Below are positions 35,245-43,719 of a stretch of 64,000 bases of DNA, one piece after another. A program made the position numbers and the translations under genes. The notes under the pieces are model-generated. The model worked only from the letters and a program-made list of their open reading frames with translations. It did no database searches and was not told where the DNA came from. Origin of the DNA: Pseudomonas sp. A-RE-19 (GTDB taxonomy: Bacteria > Pseudomonadota > Gammaproteobacteria > Pseudomonadales > Pseudomonadaceae); contig NZ_JAHBDQ010000070.1 of NCBI RefSeq assembly GCF_019956555.1, forward strand, positions 124,001 to 188,000, given 5' to 3'. Every line of letters starts with the position of its first letter. Within the stretch, counting starts at the first letter, position 1.

Positions 35245-35268
35245 ACTTTATGTTCTTGAACATAAAGT
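35245..35268. promoter_or_regulatory. 24-bp dyad operator between tetR and gst
   Basis: ACTTTATGTTC and GAACATAAAGT are perfect 11-bp inverted arms around a TT centre. Flanking GTATGAC (35230-35236) and GTCATAC (35267-35273) extend a looser symmetry. It lies in the promoter region of both divergent genes and is a strong TetR operator candidate. Confidence 0.75.
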
Positions 35269-35311
35269 CATACCGACCAGAATTGCCGACTCTTCCCTCA
35301 AGGAGCTACAC

Positions 35312-35959
35312 ATGAGATTGCACATACTGGGACCTGGATTTAGCACCTTCGTGCGTAGTGTCAGACTTTACTGCGAAGAGAAAGCGCTCGATTACACACA
35401 CGGGATGCACGTGGATGGTAAAACGATCACGCTCCACAGCCCTGAACACAAGGCACTGCATCCTTTTGGCAAGGTCCCGGTATTGCTGCATGGAGAGCGG
35501 AGCGTAATTGAAACAACCACCATTTGCCGCTACCTGGATGAAGCCTTTGCGCACACTTCTCTAAAACCTGCAGACTTGGCCCAGAAGGTAAAGGTCGATC
35601 AGTGGTCCGCTGCCTTGGCGATGTATGCCGATGATCGACTAATACGTCGTTATCTTTTATTGCTGGTTTCACCTGCGCAACCGTCACGCCCTATCGATAG
35701 AGAAGCTGTGGCTACCGCCGAGCCAATGGCTACCCAAACACTTGGGCTGCTGGAGAAGCATTTGGGCGGGCAGCAATTTTTCTGCGGGGCGGACTACAGC
35801 ATGGCGGACGCCATCCTGACGCCTATGCTCGATTATTTGGACCGCGTGCCCGAAAGTGCGCAATGGCTGAAAAAAACATCAAATCTTCGTGACTATCTTT
35901 TTCGCATGCGATTGCGCCAGTCAGGGCGCAACGTGTTGACCGAGCCGAACTTTAGTTAA
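35312..35959 (+). CDS. Glutathione S-transferase
   Basis: This 215-residue protein has a thioredoxin-like N-terminal domain (MRLHILGPGFSTFVRSVRLY, HPFGKVPVLLHGERSVIETT with the cis-Pro and the ES/ET glutathione-binding pair) and a helical C-terminal domain (FCGADYSMADAILTPMLDYL with the N-cap). ATG 35312 follows AAGGAG. GSTs conjugate or reduce electrophilic compounds. The divergent TetR and the dyad suggest induction by such a compound. Confidence 0.9.
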   Translation: MRLHILGPGFSTFVRSVRLYCEEKALDYTHGMHVDGKTITLHSPEHKALHPFGKVPVLLHGERSVIETTTICRYLDEAFAHTSLKPADLAQKVKVDQWSAALAMYADDRLIRRYLLLLVSPAQPSRPIDREAVATAEPMATQTLGLLEKHLGGQQFFCGADYSMADAILTPMLDYLDRVPESAQWLKKTSNLRDYLFRMRLRQSGRNVLTEPNFS

Positions 35960-36012
35960 TGCAGAAAATGCTGGACTTATCGTTCGCCCAAGTGCCGCTT
36001 TTGGCTGTGTAT

Positions 36013-36501
36013 TCAACCTGTCAAGCTTCTGCTGCGCGTCATGTGTATGAGGGCCGATCGGCCGTTTCCCAAAGAAGGTCGCTCCTCAATGGCATAAGGC
36101 ACAAACCCAAGCTTGGGGTAGAGCAGCAGCCCTGCCGTATTCTCGTTGAAACAGGAAATCTGCACCTCGTTGGCTCCATAACGCTCGAATGCCAAGCCGG
36201 TCATTGTCTCTACGATAAACGTGGCCACTCCTTCGCCCCGAGCGCTGGGCGAGACGATGACATTGCCGATACAGCAAACGCCATTGCGTTCAGCTCGATA
36301 GAAATTGGCAAACCCAACGACAGTCCCATTGATCTCCACGACGGTAGAGTCAAAGCGTTGGGAGATCGCGGTAATCAACTGCGTTTCCGTTAGCGGGAAG
36401 TGCGCCTTCGGAAACATGAAAAACAACTCTTGAGCGTTCTGAGGAAAGCCGCAGATCATTTTTACGTCGCTAGCCTTCACTGGCCTGTGGTTCAGTTTCA
36501 T
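36013..36501 (-). CDS. GNAT N-acetyltransferase
   Basis: This 162-residue acetyltransferase has the CoA loop CCIGNVIVSPSARGEGVATF and the terminal pattern NENTAGLLLYPKLGFVPY. Its GC content is lower than the core. It converges with the GST gene; the substrate is unknown. It marks the left edge of the accessory region. Confidence 0.86.
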   Translation of the reverse strand: MKLNHRPVKASDVKMICGFPQNAQELFFMFPKAHFPLTETQLITAISQRFDSTVVEINGTVVGFANFYRAERNGVCCIGNVIVSPSARGEGVATFIVETMTGLAFERYGANEVQISCFNENTAGLLLYPKLGFVPYAIEERPSLGNGRSALIHMTRSRSLTG

Positions 36502-36590
36502 TGCTCGTCTCTAAGCTCCATGAATCAGTACTTTAGCTGAGTCCCAAGGCCAGCGCAGGGTGATGGAAAGTAATGATATGTCTGCAAAAT

Positions 36591-36650
36591 GGCCGATTTC
36601 TGCCTGTCACCAAGGGCTGCAATCGACTGTGGATTCAACCGGTTTCTGTC
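36591..36650. repeat. GGCCGATT-class short repeat copy
   Basis: The unit reads TGGCCGATTTCTGCCTGTC, a short spacer, then GCAATCGACTGTGG.TTCAACCGG. Related copies are at 32967, 37467, 40891, 44691, 46770, 47705, 60093, 60685 and 61399. Confidence 0.6.
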
Positions 36651-37411
36651 GCCATCCAGGTCAAAAAACTATGGAGCTGAGTCGTAAATTCTTTTGGCTT
36701 AGCGTACGGGTTCTTTGCCTGGGACAAGAAAAAAGAGATCTGCATTCTCATACACGGGTAATGCTGAACAAATAGTTCGACATGCTCTTCCAGTGTTTGC
36801 GGCCACATCAGGTCCTGTTCAGGGCGAAGTACTTGAGTTGACCGGATGAGTTTGCGCGAGGCTTCTCGTTGCAAGCGTAGCGATTGCGTCGGTGTGGTCG
36901 CCTGATCAATAAGATCGGCATACAGGGTCAGTACGGATTCAAAGTCACCATTCACGGCAATGGCGATATCATGCGACGGCTTGAACCGGTCGAAGCGCTT
37001 GGTCAGATCGTTCCCCCATAAGCAACGACAGTGATGCTTGAGCCAATACCCCCAGCTCAATCGATTGTCAGCCGCCAATACTTCAGAACGACTACCGATG
37101 TCGAAATCGATCTTGATGACTTCGGTATGCCGACTTTCCAGCGTGCGCCTTTTCGACTCGAGCATTTCGAGATCCTGCGACGTAGGAGGGCTGTGCAGAA
37201 CAAGGGTCAGGTCAAGGTCAGAACCCCCTGGCACGGCGTCGCCTCTAGCGACGCTGCCATAAATATAAATCCCGTCCAGCAGAGGTTCCGACCGCGTGAG
37301 CGTCATGCAAACGTCCACCAGTAAATCCTGAAACTGTGGCTGCATCTCGACGTTGGACACGGTGAGGATATAACCGTCTGCATCAATGCCACGAGGATGG
37401 AATCGTTCCAT
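36635..37411 (-). CDS. Nucleotidyltransferase-domain protein
   Basis: This 258-residue protein has the Pol-beta-type nucleotidyltransferase motif YGSVARGDAVPGGSDLDLTL near residue 50, with the GS and the D.D metal pair. The rest (WGYWLKHHCRCLWGNDLT) resembles aminoglycoside adenylyltransferase-like or kanamycin nucleotidyltransferase-like proteins, but resistance cannot be claimed. No partner HEPN toxin gene is seen alongside. The start could also be an inner ATG giving MQPQF. Its 3' end overlaps the GGCCGATT repeat. Confidence 0.75.
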   Translation of the reverse strand: MERFHPRGIDADGYILTVSNVEMQPQFQDLLVDVCMTLTRSEPLLDGIYIYGSVARGDAVPGGSDLDLTLVLHSPPTSQDLEMLESKRRTLESRHTEVIKIDFDIGSRSEVLAADNRLSWGYWLKHHCRCLWGNDLTKRFDRFKPSHDIAIAVNGDFESVLTLYADLIDQATTPTQSLRLQREASRKLIRSTQVLRPEQDLMWPQTLEEHVELFVQHYPCMRMQISFFLSQAKNPYAKPKEFTTQLHSFLTWMATETG

Positions 37412-37503
37412 GAGGCCGTCCGTGAGTTGTGTTCAGAGAGCTACTTTAACAGAGCCAATATTGACAGCTTCTGGCCCGATTTCTGCCTTTGGCAACTGAC
37501 CGG

Positions 37504-39198
37504 TTTGGGCCCAGGCTGTGTGAAAACTCCCGCAATTGTCTAATCTTCTGATCGTCGAGATCGTAGCGGGGGCGATCATGAAGCGATTTATTGAAGGTGA
37601 GGCTCGGACGCAAGTCACCTTGCTGCCGGAGTGTCTGGACGATTACGTGGCCGAAGAAAATCCAGTGCGCGTGGTCGATGTTTTCGTCGATGAACTCGAC
37701 CTGGGCGCACTTGGTTTTGAGGGCGTCGATCCTGCCGCAACTGGTCGTCCGGCCCTATCACCCAGCGGTGTTGCTGAAGATCTATATCTACGGCTATCTC
37801 AATCGGATTCAGTCCAGCCGCCGACTTGAGCGTGAGGCCGAGCGCAACGTCGAGTTGATGTGGCTAACGGGGCGTTTGGCTCCGGACTTCAAAACCATTG
37901 CCGACTTTCGCAAAGACAACGGCAAAGCCATTCGCAGCGTATGCCGCCAGTTCGTAGTTCTTTGTCGCAACCTCAATCTCTTCTCCCAATCGATCATCGC
38001 CATCGACGGCAGCAAATTCAAAGCCGTCAATAATCGCGACCGCAACTTCACTCAGGGCAAGGTGAAGGCACGCATGCAGCAGATCGAGCAGAGCATTGAT
38101 CGATATCTGGCGGCAATGGATTCGGCGGATCGGGCAACCCCCGAGGTGGCCGAGTCCAAAGCAGAGCAGCTTAAAGAAAAGATAGAAACACTGAAAAAGC
38201 AGATGCAGAAACTCAAGGAAATCGAGGAGCAGCTCCACGAAAGTCCAGACCAACAGATCTCCCTCACAGACCCAGATGCACGCTCAATGGCTACGAGCGG
38301 CCGAGGCACCGGAACGGTTGGCTACAACGTACAAACAGCTGTCGACGACAAACACCATCTGATCGTTGCCCATGAGGTGATCAACGTTGGTAATGATCGT
38401 GGGCAACTGAGCAATATGGCGAACCAAGCGCGTGAAGAAATCGAGGCTGAGTCGCTAACGGTGGTGGCCGACCGAGGCTATTACAAAGGACTGGAAATCC
38501 TCGCTTGCGAGCAAGCAGGCATCACTACCTTCGTACCGAAACCCCTCACATCTGGCAGCAAAGCCGAAGGCCGATTTGGTAAGCAGGACTTCATCTATCT
38601 TGCGGCGTCGGACGAGTATCGATGCCCTGCGGGGCAGTTACTAACCAGGCGGCATTCGTCGATGGAAGACGGCATGTTATTGCATTGTTACTACTTCTCG
38701 GGCTGTCAGTCCTGCTCAATGCAAAAGCAATGTACGACGGGTAAGGAGCGCCGTGTGAAACGCTGGGAACATGAGGCTGTAGTCGATGCGATGCAAGTTC
38801 GGCTAGAACATGATCCAGCGATGATGAGGGTTCGTCGACAGACCGTTGAACATCCTTTTGGAGCGCTCAAGTTCTGGATGGGAAGTACCCACTTCCTGAC
38901 CAAAACCCTGCCTAGAGTGAGCACTGAGATGAGCCTTCATGTGCTCGCCTACAACCTCAAACGAATGATGAGCATCTTCGGCATCGCAGGACTGCTTGAT
39001 GCGATCAGGGCGTGAGCCCAGCCGCTTGGCCCGCCAGTTAGAAGCCGATTGGGCCGCTGCCGCGGCCCAAACGGCATTACGGACGTCTATGTCACTGACT
39101 AAGCTAATTCGCGCTTCCGCCCGCTGATTCCATAGGCAACCTTCGCGACCCTTAGTTTTCGAGGTGTTTAGCGCGTTTTCACACAGCCTGGACCCAAA
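37504..39198 (+). mobile_element. IS1182-like insertion sequence
   Basis: The element is about 1.7 kb. Its ends are near-perfect inverted repeats: TTTGGG(C/T)CCAGGCTGTGTG followed by AAAAC at 37504-37526 and the reverse complement at about 39175-39198. It carries one frameshifted transposase. The left end abuts a GGCCGATT-class repeat. I saw no clear target duplication. A loose copy of this end is at 48374. Confidence 0.85.
37578..39015 (+). pseudogene. IS1182-family transposase, frameshifted near codon 60
   Basis: The first frame runs MKRFIEGEARTQVTLLPECL to the segment GFEGVDPAATGRPA and then loses sense near 37757; the continuing frame picks up at YHPAVLLKIYIYGYLNRIQS and runs to TGA 39015. 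One extra C in GGCCCTATC explains it. Catalytic-type elements are AIDGSKFKAVNNRDRNF, VVADRGYYKGLEI and VEHPFGALKFWMG. The total length would be about 478 residues. Frameshifting or a sequencing error could restore activity. Confidence 0.85.
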
Positions 39199-39522
39199 GC
39201 GGAAGTAGCCGGCTTGGGAAGCAGACATTCAACGTCTGGCCTAACCCGGCGCTACGCGGCTTCATTGCCCGGCGTCCATATTGATCGATACGTTAAGCCC
39301 CAGGCTTTAGATGCGCCTAAGTGTCAGCGAGCGGTATTAATTTAATGAAAACTACCTAATCTGTCGCCCGAACATCGCGATGGACTTCGTGCGATTTCGC
39401 AACATGACTCAGTTTCTTGATCTAACGTTTCATAGATACGCCGGAAATTGGCGCTCATCCTTTACATTTGTCAGTGTGTTTTTGAGATGCTTTTGTCTTT
39501 TTCATACTTTCAAGGGAGTCCC
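39016..39522. other. IS right end and promoter region of the binding-protein gene
   Basis: This stretch covers the IS right terminus (to 39198), then about 320 bp of lower-GC DNA leading to the ABC binding-protein gene. No gene or further repeat was recognised in it. Confidence 0.5.
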
Positions 39523-40416
39523 ATGAAAACCTCATATTTCGTAGCAGCGACAATCCTCGCCGCAGGCTTGTCTGCCATCGCATCTCACGCCAACTCACAG
39601 ACACTCAAAAAAGTTGCCGATAGTAACAAAATCACCGTGTCTTACCGCGAGGCATCGGTACCCTTCAGCTACTTGATTAGTCCCACCAAAGCCGTGGGTT
39701 TCTCTGTCGATTTAACCGATGCCATCGTTGATGATGTGCGCAGGAAGCTCAAGAAGCCGAATCTAGAAGTGGCTTACATTCCTGTGTCTTCGCAAACCCG
39801 CATTCCGTTGTTGGTCAACGGCACCTACGATCTGGAGTGCGGATCCACCACCAACAACGCTGCGCGGGGCAACGACGTGGCTTTTGCAATTAGCCATTTC
39901 TACACCGGCACGCGCCTATTGACTAAGAAGACCTCCGGCATAAAGAACTACGCCGATCTCGCAAAGAAGACTGTCGCCAGCACCGTCGGCAGCACGAACG
40001 AGAAGGTCCTCCGCAAATACAGTGCCGACAACAATCTAGACGTACAGGTCGTCTTGGGCAAAGACTATGACGACTCCTTGGCGCTGGTTGAAAATGATCG
40101 TGCCGTGGCGTTTGCCATGGACGATATCCTGCTGTTTGGCCTCATGGCGAACTCCAAAAATCCCGACTCGCTCGAAGTCGTGGGTGATGCGTTGCAAGTC
40201 GAACCCTACGGCTGCATGCTTCGCAAAGATGATCCTGAATTCAAGGAATTGGTCGATGGCACCATAACCCGTCTCATGACGTCAGGCGAATTCGAAAGGC
40301 TATACACCAAGTGGTTTCAATCACCGATTCCTCCAAAAGGAATGAATCTGAACATGCCGATGAGCGAACAGCTCAAAGCCAATCTCAAGGCGCGCAGTGA
40401 CAAACCAGCGCTGTAA
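39523..40416 (+). CDS. Amino-acid ABC transporter substrate-binding protein (GltI-like), orphan
   Basis: This 297-residue periplasmic protein has a signal peptide (to about SHANS, residue 25) and the type 2 binding-protein fold: ASVPFSYLISPTKAVGFSVD, DLECGSTTNNAARGNDVAFA and SGEFERLYTKWFQSPIPPKG. It resembles the glutamate/aspartate receptor GltI. No permease or ATPase gene is beside it. ATG 39523 follows AAGGGAG; longer in-frame starts are not signal-like. A terminator-like hairpin lies 200 bp downstream. Confidence 0.88.
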   Translation: MKTSYFVAATILAAGLSAIASHANSQTLKKVADSNKITVSYREASVPFSYLISPTKAVGFSVDLTDAIVDDVRRKLKKPNLEVAYIPVSSQTRIPLLVNGTYDLECGSTTNNAARGNDVAFAISHFYTGTRLLTKKTSGIKNYADLAKKTVASTVGSTNEKVLRKYSADNNLDVQVVLGKDYDDSLALVENDRAVAFAMDDILLFGLMANSKNPDSLEVVGDALQVEPYGCMLRKDDPEFKELVDGTITRLMTSGEFERLYTKWFQSPIPPKGMNLNMPMSEQLKANLKARSDKPAL

Positions 40417-40623
40417 AGCTTGACGAATACCTGAGCAAACGACACAAAAGTCCGACTTAACTCGGTCATTGCGAGCAGCTGCCGGTTCCGAATCGCATCG
40501 GGTCGGTACTCACGCTCGTTGAGAGGCGGAAGGCCCTCGACTGAAGACAGTCGATCGTTTCATCATGGCTGATTTATCGATCATCGATCTAATGGAGTCG
40601 AACCTAAAAGGGGTTCCAGACGC

Positions 40624-40651
40624 AAAGCCAAAATTATTTGGCTTTCCTTTT
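40624..40651 (+). terminator. Rho-independent terminator-like hairpin
   Basis: AAAGCCAAA and TTTGGCTTT pair around the loop ATTA, followed by CCTTTT. The weak AT-rich stem makes this a moderate call. It could end the binding-protein transcript. Confidence 0.6.
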
Positions 40652-41086
40652 AAAACAAAGAGTTGGCTCCATTCACTTAATTGAGTACAAAACCGGGCGG
40701 TTGCGTACTCTCATACATTTCAAGTATTCGAAACTTAGCAATGTAATTTTCGGACACGTCAATAATTTCATGCATCCATTCCGGACGGAATTATCTGAGC
40801 CTTGCGGCTAGACCGCCTTTAAGCAACGCCTAGTACTACTTGAGTGGGTGCGAACGTCTTCTTTGAAGCGAAAGCACCAATGTTTGGAATTGGCCGATTT
40901 CTGCCTGTGGCAACTGACCGGTTTGGGTCGATTCCGGGACGGTCGCGATCGATTGCCCAAAGCCGACTTTGTTTTCTAAAGTTACAACCCGCGCCGGCGC
41001 TTTACCCTGCCTCCCTCACCAAGCATGATGGACCGCTCGCACCAGCGCCAAAGGTGCCGGATATTCGTGGTGAAAAGGAACTGCAG
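40652..41086. other. Low-GC intergenic region with a GGCCGATT repeat
   Basis: The stretch has a GGCCGATT-class copy at 40891-40930 followed by the near-palindrome GATTCCGGG...CGCGATCGATTGCCC to about 40970. No gene was identified. GC content rises sharply after about 40980 into trmK. Confidence 0.5.
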
Positions 41087-41782
41087 TTGAACGAACAGAC
41101 ATTGTCCATGCGCCTGGAGCGTGTGGCGGCGCATATGCCAGCAGGTGCGCGCCTGGCCGATATCGGCTCGGATCACGGCTACCTGCCGGTGGCGTTGATG
41201 CGTCGTGGCGCCATCGCGATGGCGGTGGCCGGCGAGGTGGCATTGACGCCGTTCCGCTCGGCCGAACGCACCGTGAGCGAGAACGGCCTGGACCAGCGGA
41301 TCACCGTGCGCCTGGCCAATGGCCTGGCGGCGATCGAGCCGGGAGACGGGATCACGGCGATCAGCATCTGTGGCATGGGCGGCGAGACGATCCGCGACAT
41401 TCTCGACAGCGGCAAGGCACGCCTGAGCGGCCAGGAACGCCTGATCCTGCAGCCCAACGGCGGCGAGCAGCCATTGCGCCAATGGCTGATGGAAAATGGC
41501 TACCGCATCCTCTGCGAGGAAGTGCTGCGGGAAAACCGTTTCGACTACGAAATCATTGTCGCCGAGCGCGCCGGGCCGGTGATGTATACCCCCGAGGAGC
41601 TGTACTTCGGCCCGCTGCAGATGCAGGCACGCAGTCCGGCGTTCCTGTCCAAGTGGCAGCGCAGGCTGCGCCAGAAGCACAAGACCCTGGCCAACTTCGC
41701 CCGGGCGCGGCAGGCCGTTCCCGAAGAGAAGGTGCAAGACATCGCCCGGCAGGCCCGGTGGATCACCGAACTGCTGGCTTGA
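41087..41782 (+). CDS. trmK: TrmK-like tRNA (adenine-N1) methyltransferase
   Basis: This 231-residue SAM-dependent methyltransferase has the motif I ARLADIGSDHGYLPVALM and the family element ICGMGGETIRDIL followed by LILQPNGGEQPLRQWLMENG. TrmK modifies adenine 22 of tRNA in Gram-positives; the role in pseudomonads is inferred by homology. TTG 41087 follows AAGGAA at a good distance; ATG 41108 is possible. Its GC-rich codon use fits the core genome, unlike the flanking DNA. Confidence 0.87.
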   Translation: MNEQTLSMRLERVAAHMPAGARLADIGSDHGYLPVALMRRGAIAMAVAGEVALTPFRSAERTVSENGLDQRITVRLANGLAAIEPGDGITAISICGMGGETIRDILDSGKARLSGQERLILQPNGGEQPLRQWLMENGYRILCEEVLRENRFDYEIIVAERAGPVMYTPEELYFGPLQMQARSPAFLSKWQRRLRQKHKTLANFARARQAVPEEKVQDIARQARWITELLA

Positions 41783-41907
41783 GCACGATAAAGGTGGTCT
41801 GTCGCTTCCTGCGATTATCCTGGGGGCGCTGGGTTCGGGGCTACGCTAAAGCTACGCGGGTCGTCGATCAATTGTGACCCACTGTTCGCGCTGTCCCAGG
41901 AGCGCCA

Positions 41908-42492
41908 ATGTCGCCCATCACCACGCGCCTGGTGGCGCTGTTTGTTCTTTGCCTGACGCTTGAAGTGCCAGCCCAGACCAACGTCTGTCCGGCTGGCGAG
42001 AAACAAGTGTGCCTGGACGGCTGCATCTGCCTGCCAGACGTAGGGCAGCTGCCGGATGGCATCTACCAGATCGCTGCACCTGCCCTGGCGCTATGGCTGA
42101 CCCAAGCCTGCGATGAAGCAGTCAACGCCGGCGTCCAACCCATTCCACCGCACATCCGGGAGCAACTGCTGCGGTGGTACGACTCCAGCGTCCTCGATAC
42201 CGCGCGCTACAAAGTTAGCGACAATGGCCAATTCAGCGCCGCCACTGCCATGCTGCAAAACCCAGATGTCGGCGCCGTGACGCTGATCGACATCATCCTC
42301 TTCCGGGACGCTCAAACCGCAGAACAGAACATCGCGCTCTGGGCTCACGAATTAAAGCATGTGCAGCAGTATCAGGAATGGGGAGTAGAAGGGTTTGCCC
42401 AGCGCTATACACACGACTTCAATGCTGTAGAGGCGCCGGCTTATGCCATACAGGCTGAGGTCAGACGGTTGGTGCGGGAAGGGACTTACTGA
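41908..42492 (+). CDS. Secreted HELKH protein A (DUF4157-like metal motif)
   Basis: This 194-residue protein has a signal peptide (ending EVPAQ), a cysteine cluster VCPAGEKQVCLDGCICLP, then a helical region with the zinc-type motif ALWAHELKHVQQYQEWG near residue 150. The HExxH pattern resembles the DUF4157 and related metalloprotease-like cores. The segment MLQNPDVGAVTLIDIILFRD is almost identical in the convergent paralogue at 42618-43241. Protease activity is not shown; the third ligand is not certain. It is probably periplasmic or secreted. Confidence 0.78.
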   Translation: MSPITTRLVALFVLCLTLEVPAQTNVCPAGEKQVCLDGCICLPDVGQLPDGIYQIAAPALALWLTQACDEAVNAGVQPIPPHIREQLLRWYDSSVLDTARYKVSDNGQFSAATAMLQNPDVGAVTLIDIILFRDAQTAEQNIALWAHELKHVQQYQEWGVEGFAQRYTHDFNAVEAPAYAIQAEVRRLVREGTY

Positions 42493-42617
42493 AGAAATTG
42501 TGAATCTGCCCGTCGCAAGGGGTGCATTTGACCCTTTGCGGACGTTAAAAAATGTCTATTACGGGGCGTTTCAAGTAACTCATCCATCATTAGCCGACTA
42601 GGTTTCACCCTTTGAAC

Positions 42618-43241
42618 TCAAGGATTTCGAGGAGGCTCTGTCTGGGCCACGCTGACTCTTAGCGCTCTGGCTACCTGGGTTTGAATCTCGTAGGCAGGTG
42701 CCTCAACGGTTGTGTAATCACGGGTATAGCGAGTGGCAAACTCGCGAACGCCCAATTGCAGGTACTGCTGCACGTGTTTCAACTCATGCGCCCATAGCGC
42801 GACATTGTTAAGTGCATCATCGGGACTGCGAAAGACGATGATGTCTATAAGGGTGACCGCAGTTACATCGGGATTCTGCAGCATGGTGTGTGCGGCGTTC
42901 AGCTCCCCATCATCGCCTACCTTGTAGCGAGCCGAATCGAGCACTTGGATGTCATAGTAGGGTTCGAGCTGGGCTCGGATATTCAGCGGGATTGTCCGAA
43001 TATCGCCAGTTGCCGCGGTATTGCGCGATTGCACAATCCAACTCTGCAATCCAGAGGCCGCCATTTGGTTCATGTTTTCGAAAATCTCCCCGGTTTCCTC
43101 TTTGGAGCCTGGAGCACAGAAACAAGCGACCATGCAGACTTGGTACTGTCCTTCCGGGCAGGCGAAAACAGCGGACGAAGTGCCGACGGAAAAGAGCGGT
43201 ATCGCAAACCGGAAAATTTGACGCAAAAAAACAGTTAACAA
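42618..43241 (-). CDS. Secreted HELKH protein B (paralogue of A)
   Basis: This protein of about 207 residues has a signal-like start (FAIPLFSVGTSSAVFA), the cysteine cluster CPEGQYQVCMVACFCAPG, and the same ALWAHELKHVQQYLQLG motif and MLQNPDVTAVTLIDIIVFRS segment as protein A. The most plausible start is TTG 43241, with GGGAGA a few bases upstream; the frame is open to 43352 but without a better site. The pair is convergent, with 125 bp between stops. Confidence 0.76.
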   Translation of the reverse strand: MLTVFLRQIFRFAIPLFSVGTSSAVFACPEGQYQVCMVACFCAPGSKEETGEIFENMNQMAASGLQSWIVQSRNTAATGDIRTIPLNIRAQLEPYYDIQVLDSARYKVGDDGELNAAHTMLQNPDVTAVTLIDIIVFRSPDDALNNVALWAHELKHVQQYLQLGVREFATRYTRDYTTVEAPAYEIQTQVARALRVSVAQTEPPRNP

Positions 43242-43438
43242 TGGGTTCTCCCAAAGGCAATGGTGGTCGGCAAACGATACTTTGCATCTCGCGCGCGTTG
43301 TCATGCCAGGTGTTGGACCGTTGCGACTACCGTTCGATTCCCTGAGTTCCACAACTTTTTCAGGCCACCTCCAGCATTGCCTGAAAGGCCGCGCCTGGCC
43401 GGAAAGCGACGGTCTAACTGCTACCGTCGCAGTGGAAG

Positions 43439-43574
43439 TCAGACTTCCGTCTGTTCCGCCATTTCAAGAGCATCATCGACCTCGATTTCCAGGTACCTGA
43501 CGGTGCTTTCAAGTTTCGTATGACCACGTGGGAGTTGGACAGGTTCGTCGTAGCGTGTGAGTGCCGTACAAGGC
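43439..43574 (-). pseudogene. Tyrosine recombinase (phage-type integrase) C-terminal remnant
   Basis: On the minus strand, GHTKLESTVRYLEIEVDDAL with EMAEQTEV before the stop at 43439 is the C-terminus of a tyrosine recombinase, including the catalytic Tyr in VRYL. Just upstream, in another frame, is LYGTHTLRRT, the piece with the catalytic His-x-x-Arg box. About 20 residues between them are missing, so the gene is decayed. The rest of 43242-43719 shows no gene that I can support. Confidence 0.7.
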
Positions 43575-43719
43575 TGGTTCAAGGCCAATGGCCGCCCACC
43601 CCAAGCGGGAACTTCAAGGTACTTGCCAGGTCAATTGCGGCCCTGTATCGGAGATGCCGAGCAGCGCTGTGGCCTGTTTTACGGCAGTGCCTTCCTAGAT
43701 CAGCCGAGTCCGCCTCCTG

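Noticed and set aside
36635..37411. HEPN/MNT toxin-antitoxin pair
   Set aside because: The nucleotidyltransferase is long (258 residues) and no HEPN partner gene is next to it.
40417..40623. tRNA or tmRNA-like attachment site after the binding-protein gene
   Set aside because: I could not fold a cloverleaf or find CCA-type ends; only a terminator-like hairpin is supported.
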